Shown here: positions 1 through 7,197 of the stretch, piece by piece
How positions within the stretch are numbered: the first letter of the stretch is position 1
How the letters are laid out: the number at the start of each line of letters is the position of its first letter
Origin: JACVRX01 sp035697245
GTDB lineage: Bacteria; Actinomycetota; Actinomycetes; Jiangellales; Jiangellaceae
NCBI GenBank assembly: GCA_035697245.1
Contig: DASSDH010000091.1
Location: 1 to 11,293 of the forward strand
Reading direction: 5' to 3'
DNA length: 11,293 bases
Notes under the pieces: model-generated
Told to the model about the DNA's origin: nothing
Databases searched by the model: none
The model's input: the letters and a program-made list of their open reading frames with translations, nothing else
Translations under genes and position numbers: made by a program

Positions 1-1522
1 CGGGGTCGATTGTGACCGAGAACGGCCGGCCGGCCCGGCCGCCGCGGACACCCCAGCAGGACAGGATGGATCGATCCGCGATCGACATGAAATATGCGTC
101 GCGCAGCATCCGGATGTGCTTCTCGTAGCCGAGCCCGCCGCGGTACCGCCCGGCACCGCCGGAATCGATGGCCAGGCCGAGCCGCTCCACGACGAACGGA
201 AAGCGCGACTCACTGAACTCGGTCGGCAGATTGCGAGAATCCGGCACGATATGAACGGTGTCCTCGCCGTCGGCGTAGTACCGACCGCCCGATCCCCCAC
301 CGAGGACTTCCCGCATCAGGTAGGGCGAACCGTCGGCGTCGGTCCCATAGACACCGGTGTACCGGATCGTCTCCTGGTCAGCAGGCATGCGACCGTCGAC
401 GGCCTTGGCGACGGCACCAGCGAGCACACCGAGCAGGCGGAGGATCACGAACGTCCGGGCATTCGTCGGGGCGGGGAAGACGGGTGTGAGCAGAGTTCCC
501 TGCGGCGGGAAGCGCATCTCGATCAGCGGGACGACGCCCTCGTTGACGTCCAGCTGCGCCATCCGCTCGGGCGAGTCGGCCAGATTGCGCAAGATGGGCG
601 CCAACCACTTCTTCAGGAACGCCCCGTCGGCATAGTTGCCGCAGTGGTTGATCGGGCCCTTCGCTTGCGGCCCGGTGCCCGTGAAGTCCAGGACGAGCTT
701 GCCGCCGTCGTCCGAGGACTTGGTCAACGTGATGCGTTGGGCGTGCAGCTTCGGTGGATCGACGCCGTCGTGTTCGGCGTAGTCCTCCCACGTGTACTTG
801 CCGTCCGGGATCACGGACAGGATCTCCCGGCGGAACGTCCGCGTGGTGTTGTCGATGATCGCGTCGAAGCACGACTCGATGGCAGCCCGGCCGTATCGCT
901 CGAACAGCTCCCCGAGCCGGCGGGTACCCATCAGGCAGGCCGAGCACTCCGCGTCGAGGTCGGCGGCCAACGATTCCGGCATCCGCGAGTTCCGGGTCAT
1001 GATCTTCAGAGCCGCCTCGTTGGGCACACCGGCCTGCCACAGCCGGATCGGCGGCACCATCAGGCCTTCCTCGAACACGCTGGTCGCGTGTGAGGGCATC
1101 GAGCCGGGAACCGTCCCGCCGATGTCGTCGTGGTGCCCGAACGCCTGCACGAAGCCAACCACCTGGCCGTCGTGGAACACCGGAGCCGTCACGCAGAGGT
1201 CCGGAAGGTGACCGATGCCGCCCTCGGACAAGTAGACGTCGTTGTGGAAGAACACATCTCCCGGAGCCATCGTCTCCATCGGATAGTCGCGGACCACGGG
1301 GTTGACCAGTGCGGAATACGAGCGGCCGGTCAGCTTCCTGAGGATGCGGTCGTGTATCCCGGCTCGGTAGTCGTGGGCGTCGCGGATCATCGGCGAGCGG
1401 CTGGTCCGGCCGATCGCGGTTTCGACCTCCATCTCGACGGATGCGAGATATCCCCCGACGATCTCGACCAGGACCGGGTCGGGTGCCTCGGCGGTGTCTG
1501 GTGTGAGTCGGTACGGTCTCAC
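1..1522 (-). CDS. hyuB: Hydantoinase B/oxoprolinase family subunit (HyuB), 3' end cut by window edge
   Basis: Seen: an open minus-strand frame of 507 codons running off the left edge with no stop. The GTG start (1522-1520) overlaps the hyuA stop as GTGA and has a strong Shine-Dalgarno GGGAGG (plus-strand 1527-1532) 4 nt upstream. Conserved family stretches include SRSPMIRDAHDY (res. 41-52), FFHNDVYLSEGGIGHLPD (91-108) and FGHHDDIGGTVPGS (128-141), all in the N-terminal third, and further in FTGTGPQAKGPINH and EVLGGGSGGRYYADG. Known: HyuB-family proteins are usually about 520-590 aa, so most of the protein is present; they pair with HyuA for ATP-dependent opening or carboxylation of cyclic amides, oxoproline or ketones. 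The overlap implies coupled synthesis and a cytosolic HyuA-HyuB complex. The substrate cannot be read from sequence: N-methylhydantoin, oxoproline, hydantoin or a carboxylase substrate are all possible. The family call is very secure. Confidence 0.95.
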   Translation of the reverse strand, partial: MRPYRLTPDTAEAPDPVLVEIVGGYLASVEMEVETAIGRTSRSPMIRDAHDYRAGIHDRILRKLTGRSYSALVNPVVRDYPMETMAPGDVFFHNDVYLSEGGIGHLPDLCVTAPVFHDGQVVGFVQAFGHHDDIGGTVPGSMPSHATSVFEEGLMVPPIRLWQAGVPNEAALKIMTRNSRMPESLAADLDAECSACLMGTRRLGELFERYGRAAIESCFDAIIDNTTRTFRREILSVIPDGKYTWEDYAEHDGVDPPKLHAQRITLTKSSDDGGKLVLDFTGTGPQAKGPINHCGNYADGAFLKKWLAPILRNLADSPERMAQLDVNEGVVPLIEMRFPPQGTLLTPVFPAPTNARTFVILRLLGVLAGAVAKAVDGRMPADQETIRYTGVYGTDADGSPYLMREVLGGGSGGRYYADGEDTVHIVPDSRNLPTEFSESRFPFVVERLGLAIDSGGAGRYRGGLGYEKHIRMLRDAYFMSIADRSILSCWGVRGGRAGRPFSVTIDP

Positions 1523-3585
1523 CGCGCCTCCCGGGCCAACAGCACGTTTCCGAAGCGATCGACGGTGGCGGTGAAGCCAGGATGCACCGGGACCGTCGAA
1601 CCGAACTCCTCCAGGACCGCAGGTCCGACCACAACATCGCCGGCTCCAAGCCGGTCCCGGTCGTAGACGGCAGCTAGTACCCAGTCGTCGAAAAAGACTT
1701 CCCGGGTGCCCCGTTGTGCAGCCTGGGCGCCGACTCCGGAGTGGGCCGACGAAGGCGTGGGCTTCGCGATCGGCCCGACACCCGTGACGCGGACGTTGAC
1801 CCACTCGACCTCCTGCCGAGGATCGCCGCGGAAGTGGTAGCCGTACAAGCGGTCGTGTGCGTGGTGGAATGCCTCGGCAGCAGCCGCGGTCGACTGCGGG
1901 GTGACCGGCCCGTCGGGCAGATCGACCCGGACCTCGTACGCCTGACCGTAGTAGCGAAGGTCGGCCGTTCGGACGAACTGGCGTGCGTGCGGCTCGAAGC
2001 CCTCGCGGGCCAGCGCAGTGTCCGCTTGTGCTCGCAGACTCTCGAAGAGCTGAGCCAGTACATCGTGGTCCACCATCGAGTGCCGCGTGACGGCCGTTCG
2101 CACGTAGTCGTTGCGGATGTCGACGGTGAGCAATCCGTACGCCGACAGGTTGCCCGGGTTGGTCGGGACCAATGCGCCGCGCAAGCCCAGCAGGTCGACC
2201 AACCGGCACGCGAGTAGCGAGCCGGAACCACCGAAGGACACCAGCGTGAAGTCTCGAACGTCGAGGCCGCGCTTGACGGTGACCTGGCGCAGCGCGTTGG
2301 CCTGGTTCCACGCGGAGATCTCCAGGATGCCGACCGCACATTGCTCGACGTCGAGACCGAGCCGGCTAGCCAGGTCGGCTATTCCCGTCCGGGCGGGATC
2401 GGCGTTCAGCGGGATCTCACCGCCGAGCAGGTGCGGCGGGATGCGGCGCAGAACCAGGTGTGCGTCCGTGATCGTCGGCTCGGTGCCACCTGCGCCATAA
2501 CACAGCGGCCCCGGTTCGGCTCCGGCCGATTGCGGTCCCACCTTGAGGGTGCCTTCCGGCCCGGTCCAGGCGATCGAACCGCCGCCCGCACCCACGGTGA
2601 CGACGTCGATCATCGGGATCTTGCTGGGGTAAGCACCGACATTGCCTTCGGTCGTCAGCGCAGGCGCGCCGTCGACGACGACCGTCACGTCGGTCGACGT
2701 GCCGCCGCCGTCGAGGGTGACGACGCGGTCGAAGCCGGCGCGTTCCGCGACGGCCGCCGCCCCGAGCGCGCCAGCAGCCGGTCCGGACAACACCGTTGTG
2801 ATCGGCTGGTCGACGACCTCCTGGGCCGACAACACGCCGCCATTGGACTTCATGACGTAGAACGGCACGTGCTGGTGCGCGTAGTCGTCGAGCCGCTTCG
2901 CGATGCGCGTGACGTAGCGCCGGATGTTCGGTTTCACCGCGGCGTCGACCAGCGTGGTCACGCTACGTTCGTACTCGCGGTACTCGCGCAGCACCTGCGA
3001 GGAGACGGACACGGTGGCTGCCGGATGCTCTCGGTGCAGGATCTCGAGCATCCGCTCCTCGTGCCTGGGGTTCGCATAGGCGTGGATGAGGCAGACGCCG
3101 ATCGTGTCGATCTGACGGGCCCGGAACCACCTCGCCGCGGCCACCGCGTCGTCGTCGTCAAACGGCCGGATCTCGCTCCCGTCGGCGGCCAACCGGCCTC
3201 GCACCGTCTTGACCCGATCGGCCGGGACGATGCGCGGCGGCTTCACCCAGAAGTAGCTGTTGCCGTAGCCGTCAGGGACCGACTGCCGAGCGATCTCGAG
3301 CATGTGCTCGTATCCCTCGGTCGTGATGAACCCGAGGCTCTCGACTTTGCCCTCGAGCAGCTTGTTCGTCGCCACCGTCGTTCCATGGCTGATCGCGCTG
3401 ATCGCCCGACCGTCCAAACCGAGCCCGGCAAGCACCTTGTCGATGCCGGCGAGGAAACCCTCCGCCGGGTCGGCGGGAGTCGACGGCGTCTTCGTCGTCG
3501 CGAGCATTCCGCTGCTCTCGTCGACGGCAACGACGTCGGTAAACGTGCCGCCGGTGTCGACTCCTATCCGGATGTGGCGGGTCAT
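1519..3585 (-). CDS. hyuA: Hydantoinase A/oxoprolinase family ATP-binding subunit (HyuA)
   Basis: A 688-residue protein, normal for HyuA (about 680-720). Seen in order: first phosphate-binding loop GVDTGGTFTDVV (res. 8-19), VLSGPAAGALGAA (265-277), second phosphate loop DGGGTSTDV (292-300), GAGGGSIAW (332-340), GAEPGPLCYGAGG (355-367), TNPGNLSAYGLL (475-486) and RYYGQAYEV (544-552). The first two loops mark the actin/ASKHA-like ATPase fold. Known: HyuA activates the substrate with ATP and works with HyuB. The frame extends upstream to 3849, but the chosen ATG at 3585 is where family homology begins; it overlaps the preceding TGA as ATGA and follows an AGGG about 7 nt upstream. The extra 88 residues upstream are arginine-rich, out-of-frame translation of the codA-like fragment. 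The second loop reads DGGG where many relatives have DMGG, a mild variation. Substrate unknown; the codA-like remnant upstream suggests a cyclic ureide such as N-methylhydantoin (inference). Confidence 0.95.
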   Translation of the reverse strand: MTRHIRIGVDTGGTFTDVVAVDESSGMLATTKTPSTPADPAEGFLAGIDKVLAGLGLDGRAISAISHGTTVATNKLLEGKVESLGFITTEGYEHMLEIARQSVPDGYGNSYFWVKPPRIVPADRVKTVRGRLAADGSEIRPFDDDDAVAAARWFRARQIDTIGVCLIHAYANPRHEERMLEILHREHPAATVSVSSQVLREYREYERSVTTLVDAAVKPNIRRYVTRIAKRLDDYAHQHVPFYVMKSNGGVLSAQEVVDQPITTVLSGPAAGALGAAAVAERAGFDRVVTLDGGGTSTDVTVVVDGAPALTTEGNVGAYPSKIPMIDVVTVGAGGGSIAWTGPEGTLKVGPQSAGAEPGPLCYGAGGTEPTITDAHLVLRRIPPHLLGGEIPLNADPARTGIADLASRLGLDVEQCAVGILEISAWNQANALRQVTVKRGLDVRDFTLVSFGGSGSLLACRLVDLLGLRGALVPTNPGNLSAYGLLTVDIRNDYVRTAVTRHSMVDHDVLAQLFESLRAQADTALAREGFEPHARQFVRTADLRYYGQAYEVRVDLPDGPVTPQSTAAAAEAFHHAHDRLYGYHFRGDPRQEVEWVNVRVTGVGPIAKPTPSSAHSGVGAQAAQRGTREVFFDDWVLAAVYDRDRLGAGDVVVGPAVLEEFGSTVPVHPGFTATVDRFGNVLLAREAR

Positions 3586-3803
3586 CTCGATCCCTGCAGG
3601 TGAAATGTCGTGGTCTGGGTCGTCTCCGCGACGACGAACGATGGCGTTACGAGCCTGCCGTCGGCGTCGATGACCACTGTGCCGGGCGAGATGGCGGAGC
3701 CAAGATCGTCGGTGAGCAACTCGATCCGACCGGACCTGACGACGACATCGACCACCCGGCCGTCGATGAGACGGCCGGCTCGCACAACGAGATCCGAGCT
3801 CAT
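3582..3803 (-). pseudogene. Internally deleted cytosine-deaminase-type amidohydrolase (73-codon relic)
   Basis: Seen: an intact 73-codon frame, ATG at 3803, whose TGA overlaps the hyuA ATG (ATGA). Residues 1-57 look like the N-terminal beta-sandwich strands of amidohydrolases, ending GRLVTPSFV. In CodA-type enzymes this motif continues straight into the first metal site (E. coli CodA, from memory, PPFVEPHIHLD). Here PSFV is followed at once by VAETTQTTTFHLQ, which resembles the extreme C-terminus of CodA (VIASTQPAQTTVYLEQ). The natural reading is an in-frame deletion of roughly 350 residues that removed all metal ligands and catalytic residues; the junction lies at about 3630-3635, where the coding strand reads GTCGTC. 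The product cannot be a working deaminase. It may still be translated and help couple translation into hyuA. Alternatives: an assembly collapse, or a retained small protein. The family assignment rests on remembered motifs, not a search. Confidence 0.72.
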
Positions 3804-3899
3804 GTTCCGCAGTCAAACTGGAGCCCCGGCTCCGCGCCCGGGCAACCATTGCCGAGGGCTACGGCGATGCTTCGTGCCGAAGCGAGTTAACGTCGCCAC
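3804..3899. other. Divergent intergenic region with three short dyads
   Basis: These 96 bases separate the minus-strand codA-like/hyu operon from the plus-strand MOSC gene and must carry both control regions. Three short perfect inverted repeats are visible: GAGCC-CC-GGCTC (3821-3832), GGCAA-CCA-TTGCC (3841-3853) and GCTTCG-TGC-CGAAGC (3869-3883). The arms are only 5-6 bp, so each could arise by chance in GC-rich DNA, but they could be regulator sites or mRNA leader hairpins. I find no convincing -10 for the hyu operon; a TTGACT sits on the minus strand just upstream of its ATG. Confidence 0.35.
3888..3893 (+). promoter_or_regulatory. Candidate -10 element of the MOSC gene
   Basis: TAACGT matches the actinobacterial TANNNT pattern and ends 6 nt before the GTG at 3900. 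That would put transcription start at or next to the start codon (leaderless mRNA). No good Shine-Dalgarno precedes this GTG, which fits. No clear -35 is seen. Confidence 0.4.
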
Positions 3900-4721
3900 G
3901 TGCGCGTTGCCGGCCTGCACATCTATCCAGTGAAGTCCACCCGCGGGCAGGATGTTGAGGCCGCCCAGGTTGAACGGTGGGGACTTGCCGGCGATCGCCG
4001 ATTCCTGGTGGTCGATGAAGACAACCGGCACGTGACAGCCCGCGAGGACGCCCGGCTGCTGTCGGTGAACGCGGTCGAGCGTGGGGCATCAGAACTGATC
4101 CTGCATGGACCGCACGCTGATCCCATCGTGGTGCACGTTCGTGGACGGCCAACGACCAAAGTCCAAATCTGGGACGACGAGGTGTCGGCCGTTCGACCGA
4201 GCGCCGAAGCCGACGCCTGGTTCAGTGCCCTGCTCGACCGCGATGTCGGGCTGGTCTGGCTTGACGACCCGACCAGCCGACCCGTCAACCCGGCCTACGG
4301 AGCTCCCGGCGACACGGTGAGCTTTGCCGATGGGTATCCGCTGTTGCTGACTGCGACCGCCTCGTTGTCGCAGCTGAACGACTGGATCACCGCCACAGCG
4401 GCGGAACGAGGCGAGTTTGACGTCGAGCCGCTCACGATGCGCCGGTTCAGGCCCAATGTCGTGGTCGAAACCACGGAGCCGTTCGCCGAGGATGGTTGGC
4501 GGCGGGTCCGCATCGGGTCAGTCCCTTTCCGGGTGGCCAAGGGCTGCGACCGATGTGTGCTGACCACAATCGATCCCGACACCCTGGTGAAGGGCCACGA
4601 GCCGATCCGCACCCTCGCTCGCCACCGCAAGCGAGATGGCAAAGTGTGGTTCGGGGTCAATCTGATCCCCGACGGAACCGGCCCGGTTCGGCTACACGAG
4701 GACGTCGAGGTGCTCGACTGA
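3900..4721 (+). CDS. MOSC-domain protein, YcbX/mARC-like molybdenum-cofactor protein
   Basis: 273 residues. Seen: an N-terminal MOSC_N beta-barrel beginning at once with VAGLHIYPVKSTRG (res. 3-16) and GLAGDRRFLVVD (28-39); a MOSC core with RFRPNVVV (182-189); and the cysteine motif CDRCVLTTIDP (216-226). C219 matches the conserved cysteine that binds molybdenum in mARC/YcbX proteins. Known: these enzymes reduce N-hydroxylated compounds, including mutagenic N-hydroxylated bases, using electrons from a partner. There is no fused ferredoxin or reductase domain here, so an external electron donor is needed. GTG at 3900 is chosen because homology starts at residue 2-3; there is no Shine-Dalgarno, in line with leaderless initiation. 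The phosphotransferase gene follows 59 nt downstream on the same strand. The substrate is not identifiable. Confidence 0.9.
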   Translation: MRVAGLHIYPVKSTRGQDVEAAQVERWGLAGDRRFLVVDEDNRHVTAREDARLLSVNAVERGASELILHGPHADPIVVHVRGRPTTKVQIWDDEVSAVRPSAEADAWFSALLDRDVGLVWLDDPTSRPVNPAYGAPGDTVSFADGYPLLLTATASLSQLNDWITATAAERGEFDVEPLTMRRFRPNVVVETTEPFAEDGWRRVRIGSVPFRVAKGCDRCVLTTIDPDTLVKGHEPIRTLARHRKRDGKVWFGVNLIPDGTGPVRLHEDVEVLD

Positions 4722-4780
4722 ACGCGCTGACGCCACCCGTTAGGCCTACGCCAGCGAGTCCTGCTCGAATGGGAATCGAG

Positions 4781-5641
4781 ATGCATGCGGATCTGGAAGC
4801 CGTCCTGGCGCGGGAACTTGCCGGTTACACCGTGCGGTCCGTGAAGCCACTCGGGGCGGGCGTCGACAACATTGCCTACGAGGTCAATGACGAGCTGATC
4901 GTCCGGTTTGCGGCGGAGCCCGATCATGAACGGCGGGCGGAGATCGTCCGCCGCGAGGCGCAGCTGCTGGACGCGCTGGGTGAGTTCTCGTCGCTTCCGG
5001 TTCCCGAGCCGGTGCTGGCAAGCCCGGACGACGGCTTCCTGGCGTACCACAAGCTGCCTGGTGTGCCGCTCGCTTCGCTGCCCGAGCCGCAGCGTGTGGG
5101 CCCACGGTTCGCCGCCACGATGGCTGAGTTTCTCACCCGTCTGCACTCCGCACCGGTTAGTCAGCTGCGGAACCTCGTCGACGTTGCGCTCGAACCGCTG
5201 GAGCATTGGCTCGGGTATGCCCGATCCGATTATCTGAACGTAGTGGGATCGATCCCACCGGCCGTGCGGAAGCCGATCGAGTCCTTGCTGGCGGCGCCCG
5301 TGCCGGAAGCGAATTTCGCACCAGCGTTCTGTCACAACGACCTCGGCGCCGAGCACGTCTTGGTCGATTCGGACAGCCGGGAATGCACGGGCATCCTGGA
5401 CTGGACCGACGCCGCTATCAGCGATCCGGCCCGCGACTTCGGCCGGCTCTACAGGGACTGTGGGCCGACAGTCGTGGACGCGGCGTTGGCAGGCTACGGC
5501 GGCGGCCCGGACCTGCGTGAGCGCGCGATCTTCTATGGCAGGTGCGCGGTGTTCGAGGACATCGCACACGGCTTGGAAACCGGCAAACGCATGTATGCAC
5601 GGAACGCCATCGCCGCGCTGGGCTGGCTGTTTCCGGCGTAG
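4781..5641 (+). CDS. APH-family (aminoglycoside phosphotransferase-like) small-molecule kinase
   Basis: 286 residues from ATG 4781, preceded by GGGA with a 6-nt gap; an in-frame ATG at 4769 would add four residues and is less well placed. Seen: nucleotide-binding N-lobe with LGAGVDNIAYEV (24-35) and LIVRFA (39-44), where R42 stands at the usual ATP-contacting basic position; the catalytic loop HNDLGAEHVLVD (185-196) with catalytic Asp D187; and the metal-binding ILDWTDAAISDPARDFG (205-221). H192 occupies the position that is Asn in the classic HGDLHPGN version. I recall DLxxEH as a recurring variant in actinobacterial relatives, so it need not mean loss of activity. Known: the family phosphorylates aminoglycosides, macrolides, sugars, choline and homoserine. 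Sequence alone does not make this a resistance gene. It may be cotranscribed with the MOSC gene 59 nt upstream. Confidence 0.88.
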   Translation: MHADLEAVLARELAGYTVRSVKPLGAGVDNIAYEVNDELIVRFAAEPDHERRAEIVRREAQLLDALGEFSSLPVPEPVLASPDDGFLAYHKLPGVPLASLPEPQRVGPRFAATMAEFLTRLHSAPVSQLRNLVDVALEPLEHWLGYARSDYLNVVGSIPPAVRKPIESLLAAPVPEANFAPAFCHNDLGAEHVLVDSDSRECTGILDWTDAAISDPARDFGRLYRDCGPTVVDAALAGYGGGPDLRERAIFYGRCAVFEDIAHGLETGKRMYARNAIAALGWLFPA

Positions 5642-5646
5642 TGTTC

Positions 5647-5665
5647 CGGCGAGCCGCTTTCGCCG
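5647..5665 (+). terminator. Weak hairpin just after the phosphotransferase stop
   Basis: CGGCGA and TCGCCG form a perfect 6-bp stem with a 7-nt loop, beginning 5 nt after the TAG. No T-run follows, so it is at best an atypical actinobacterial terminator. It separates this gene from the SOS-type promoter downstream. Confidence 0.3.
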
Positions 5666-5696
5666 CGCGCCCGACATCAGTGTCAGAGCCCCCGGC

Positions 5697-5702
5697 TAGT
5701 CT
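5697..5702 (+). promoter_or_regulatory. -10 element of the DUF222/HNH gene
   Basis: TAGTCT fits TANNNT and ends exactly 7 nt before ATG 5710, predicting a leaderless transcript. Its last T is also the first base of the LexA-type box at 5702. A poor -35-like CCGACA lies at 5671-5676 with an over-long 20-nt spacer. Confidence 0.65.
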
Positions 5703-5717
5703 CGTACACATGTTCGA
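5702..5717 (+). promoter_or_regulatory. LexA (SOS) box overlapping the start codon of the DUF222/HNH gene
   Basis: TCGTACACATGTTCGA matches the mycobacterial/actinobacterial SOS box TCGAAC-N4-GTTCGA at 11 of 12 defined bases (T for A at position 4). It covers the predicted transcription start and the ATG at 5710-5712, so bound LexA would block initiation directly. Known: several 13E12-family genes of Mycobacterium tuberculosis belong to the LexA regulon, which independently supports the assignment. Confidence 0.82.
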
Positions 5718-7185
5718 GACGGAAGCTTTCCCGGCGGCGCCCGCCCTAGCGGTGCGGGTGCCGTTCGCTGCGTTGGCGTCCCGCCCGTCCGGGATCGCCG
5801 TGGCTGCCGGCGTTGTCGATCTGGCCGACGCCATTGGACGCGCCCGGGCGGACGAGCCGACCCGCGAGCACGACCCCGAGACCGAAGCCGAGGCCGAGCT
5901 GGTCGACGCGATCTCCTACTGGGAGCGGGCGAAGTCCGCGGCAGATGCTCGCCAGATCCGGGCCATCGCAGCGTTGGCTCGGCGGCCGATGTTCGCCGGC
6001 TGCGCCGAGCACGGTGCCGAGGACTCCGACCACGGCATCCGCACCGCCGCCTCGATCGTGTCCGCCGAGCTGCGCACTTCTCCCGGCCATGCTCGGAGCC
6101 GGGTGGAGTTGGCCTGCGAGCTCGTCGAGCATCTCCCCGACACCTTGGCTGCGCTGGCCGCGGGGCGCATCGACATGTACCGCGCCAGGGTGCTCGTCGA
6201 AGAGACGCGACCGCTCGCCGCCCACCAGAAGTTGCGCGCCCAGGTCGAGGGTGACCTGCTGGTCAAAGCGGGTCGCCAAACCGGGACGCAGCTTCGGGCC
6301 GTTGCCCGTCGCGCAGTCTTGGCTGCCGACCCTACGACAGCCGAAGAGCGGTACACCCGGGCCCGCGCCGGACGCGGAATCCAGCCGCCCGTTCCGGAAC
6401 CGGACGGGATGGCCTCCTGCCTGATCCGCACGGCAGCCGAGGACCTCGCCGCATTCTGGGCCGCGATCGACTCCGCCGCCCGGCACGTTAAGGCGCGCAA
6501 CCCCGACGACCCCCGAACTCTTGACCAGCTCCGCGCCGACACCCTCGCCGAGTTGTGCTGGTCCGCGTTGGAGGTCGGCCATCTCGGCTGCTGCAACCCA
6601 ACATGCGGCCACGTCGGCCAACCGTTCGGCACCCGGCACGGCCGGGGTGCCTCGGTGGGAGTCACCGTACCGATCAGCACCCTGCTCGGCATCGATCAAC
6701 AGCCCGGGCACCTGCACGGATACGGTCCGATCACCGCCGACGTGGCCCGGCGGATCGCCACCAAAGGCACCTGGCGGCGGCTGCTCACCGACCCCGTCAC
6801 AGGCACCCTGCTCGACTACGGCACTACTCGCTACACCCCACCGGCCGACCTGGTCGAACACGTCAACGCCCGTGATCGCACCTGCCGCTTCCCGACGTGC
6901 ACTCATCCAGCCGAGACCTGCGACTTCGACCACACCACGCCGATGGGCGAAGGCGGACCCACCAGCGCAAGCAACGGCGGTCCGCTGCATCGCGGGCACC
7001 ACGTCGACAAGACGCATCACGGTTGGCGGCTCGAACAGCCCCAACCAGGCCGATTCGTCTGGACCGCGCCGACCGGTCACACCTACGAAGTCGATCCCGA
7101 GATCATCGGACCCCTTGTCCCAGCCGACGAGCCGCCCGAGCCGGAGCCGCCGCCTGAGGCCGACCCCGACCCGCCGCCGTTCTGA
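5710..7185 (+). CDS. DUF222 / HNH endonuclease-domain protein, 13E12 repeat family
   Basis: 491 residues. Seen: a helical DUF222 region (about res. 60-300) including HGAEDSDHGIRTAASIVSAE (101-120), LAAGRIDMYRARVL (149-162) and LRADTLAELC (274-283). A C-terminal HNH domain follows: RDRTCRFPTCTHPAETCDFDH (388-408), with C392, C397 and C404 likely binding zinc, then GGPTSASNGGPLHRGHHVDKTHHGW (415-439). H408, N422 and H430/H431 are the likely HNH residues. The usual Cys in NxxPLCRxHH is His here (PLHRGHH). The tail (472-491) is Pro/Glu/Asp-rich. Known: the family is highly expanded in actinobacteria, some members are LexA-regulated, and the cellular role is unresolved. ATG 5710 is chosen because it is 7 nt after the -10 and inside the SOS box; upstream in-frame codons overlap the kinase gene. 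The alkB promoter begins 6 nt after its stop. Confidence 0.93.
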   Translation: MFETEAFPAAPALAVRVPFAALASRPSGIAVAAGVVDLADAIGRARADEPTREHDPETEAEAELVDAISYWERAKSAADARQIRAIAALARRPMFAGCAEHGAEDSDHGIRTAASIVSAELRTSPGHARSRVELACELVEHLPDTLAALAAGRIDMYRARVLVEETRPLAAHQKLRAQVEGDLLVKAGRQTGTQLRAVARRAVLAADPTTAEERYTRARAGRGIQPPVPEPDGMASCLIRTAAEDLAAFWAAIDSAARHVKARNPDDPRTLDQLRADTLAELCWSALEVGHLGCCNPTCGHVGQPFGTRHGRGASVGVTVPISTLLGIDQQPGHLHGYGPITADVARRIATKGTWRRLLTDPVTGTLLDYGTTRYTPPADLVEHVNARDRTCRFPTCTHPAETCDFDHTTPMGEGGPTSASNGGPLHRGHHVDKTHHGWRLEQPQPGRFVWTAPTGHTYEVDPEIIGPLVPADEPPEPEPPPEADPDPPPF

Positions 7186-7191
7186 CGCCGG

Positions 7192-7197
7192 TAGAAT
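7192..7197 (+). promoter_or_regulatory. -10 element of the alkB transcript
   Basis: TAGAAT is a good TANNNT hexamer lying 6 nt after the HNH stop codon, so alkB has its own promoter and is not merely read through. It ends 7 nt before a GTG at 7205. Its last T is the first base of the LexA-type box, as at the HNH promoter. No clear -35 is seen. Confidence 0.65.

Noticed and set aside
898..913. TCGAAC half-site inside hyuB as a further LexA box
   Set aside because: The right half reads CCCCGA, three mismatches, and it lies within coding sequence; other TCGAAC or GTTCGA half-sites in the window likewise lack a partner.
378..1649. A 423-codon minus-strand frame overlapping hyuB
   Set aside because: Arginine-rich frame-shifted translation of hyuB; the real HyuB frame is another minus-strand frame that runs off the window edge.
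3586..3849. N-terminal extension of HyuA by 88 residues
   Set aside because: Arginine-rich and unlike the family; it overlaps the better supported codA-like relic, and the ATG at 3585 has both homology and an ATGA overlap.
4781..5641. Calling the APH-like gene an aminoglycoside resistance gene
   Set aside because: Only the general kinase fold is visible; nothing in sequence or neighbourhood points to antibiotic modification.
4295..5677. A 460-codon minus-strand frame opposite the MOSC and phosphotransferase genes
   Set aside because: No family motif, and it lies across two well-supported plus-strand genes and their intergenic region.
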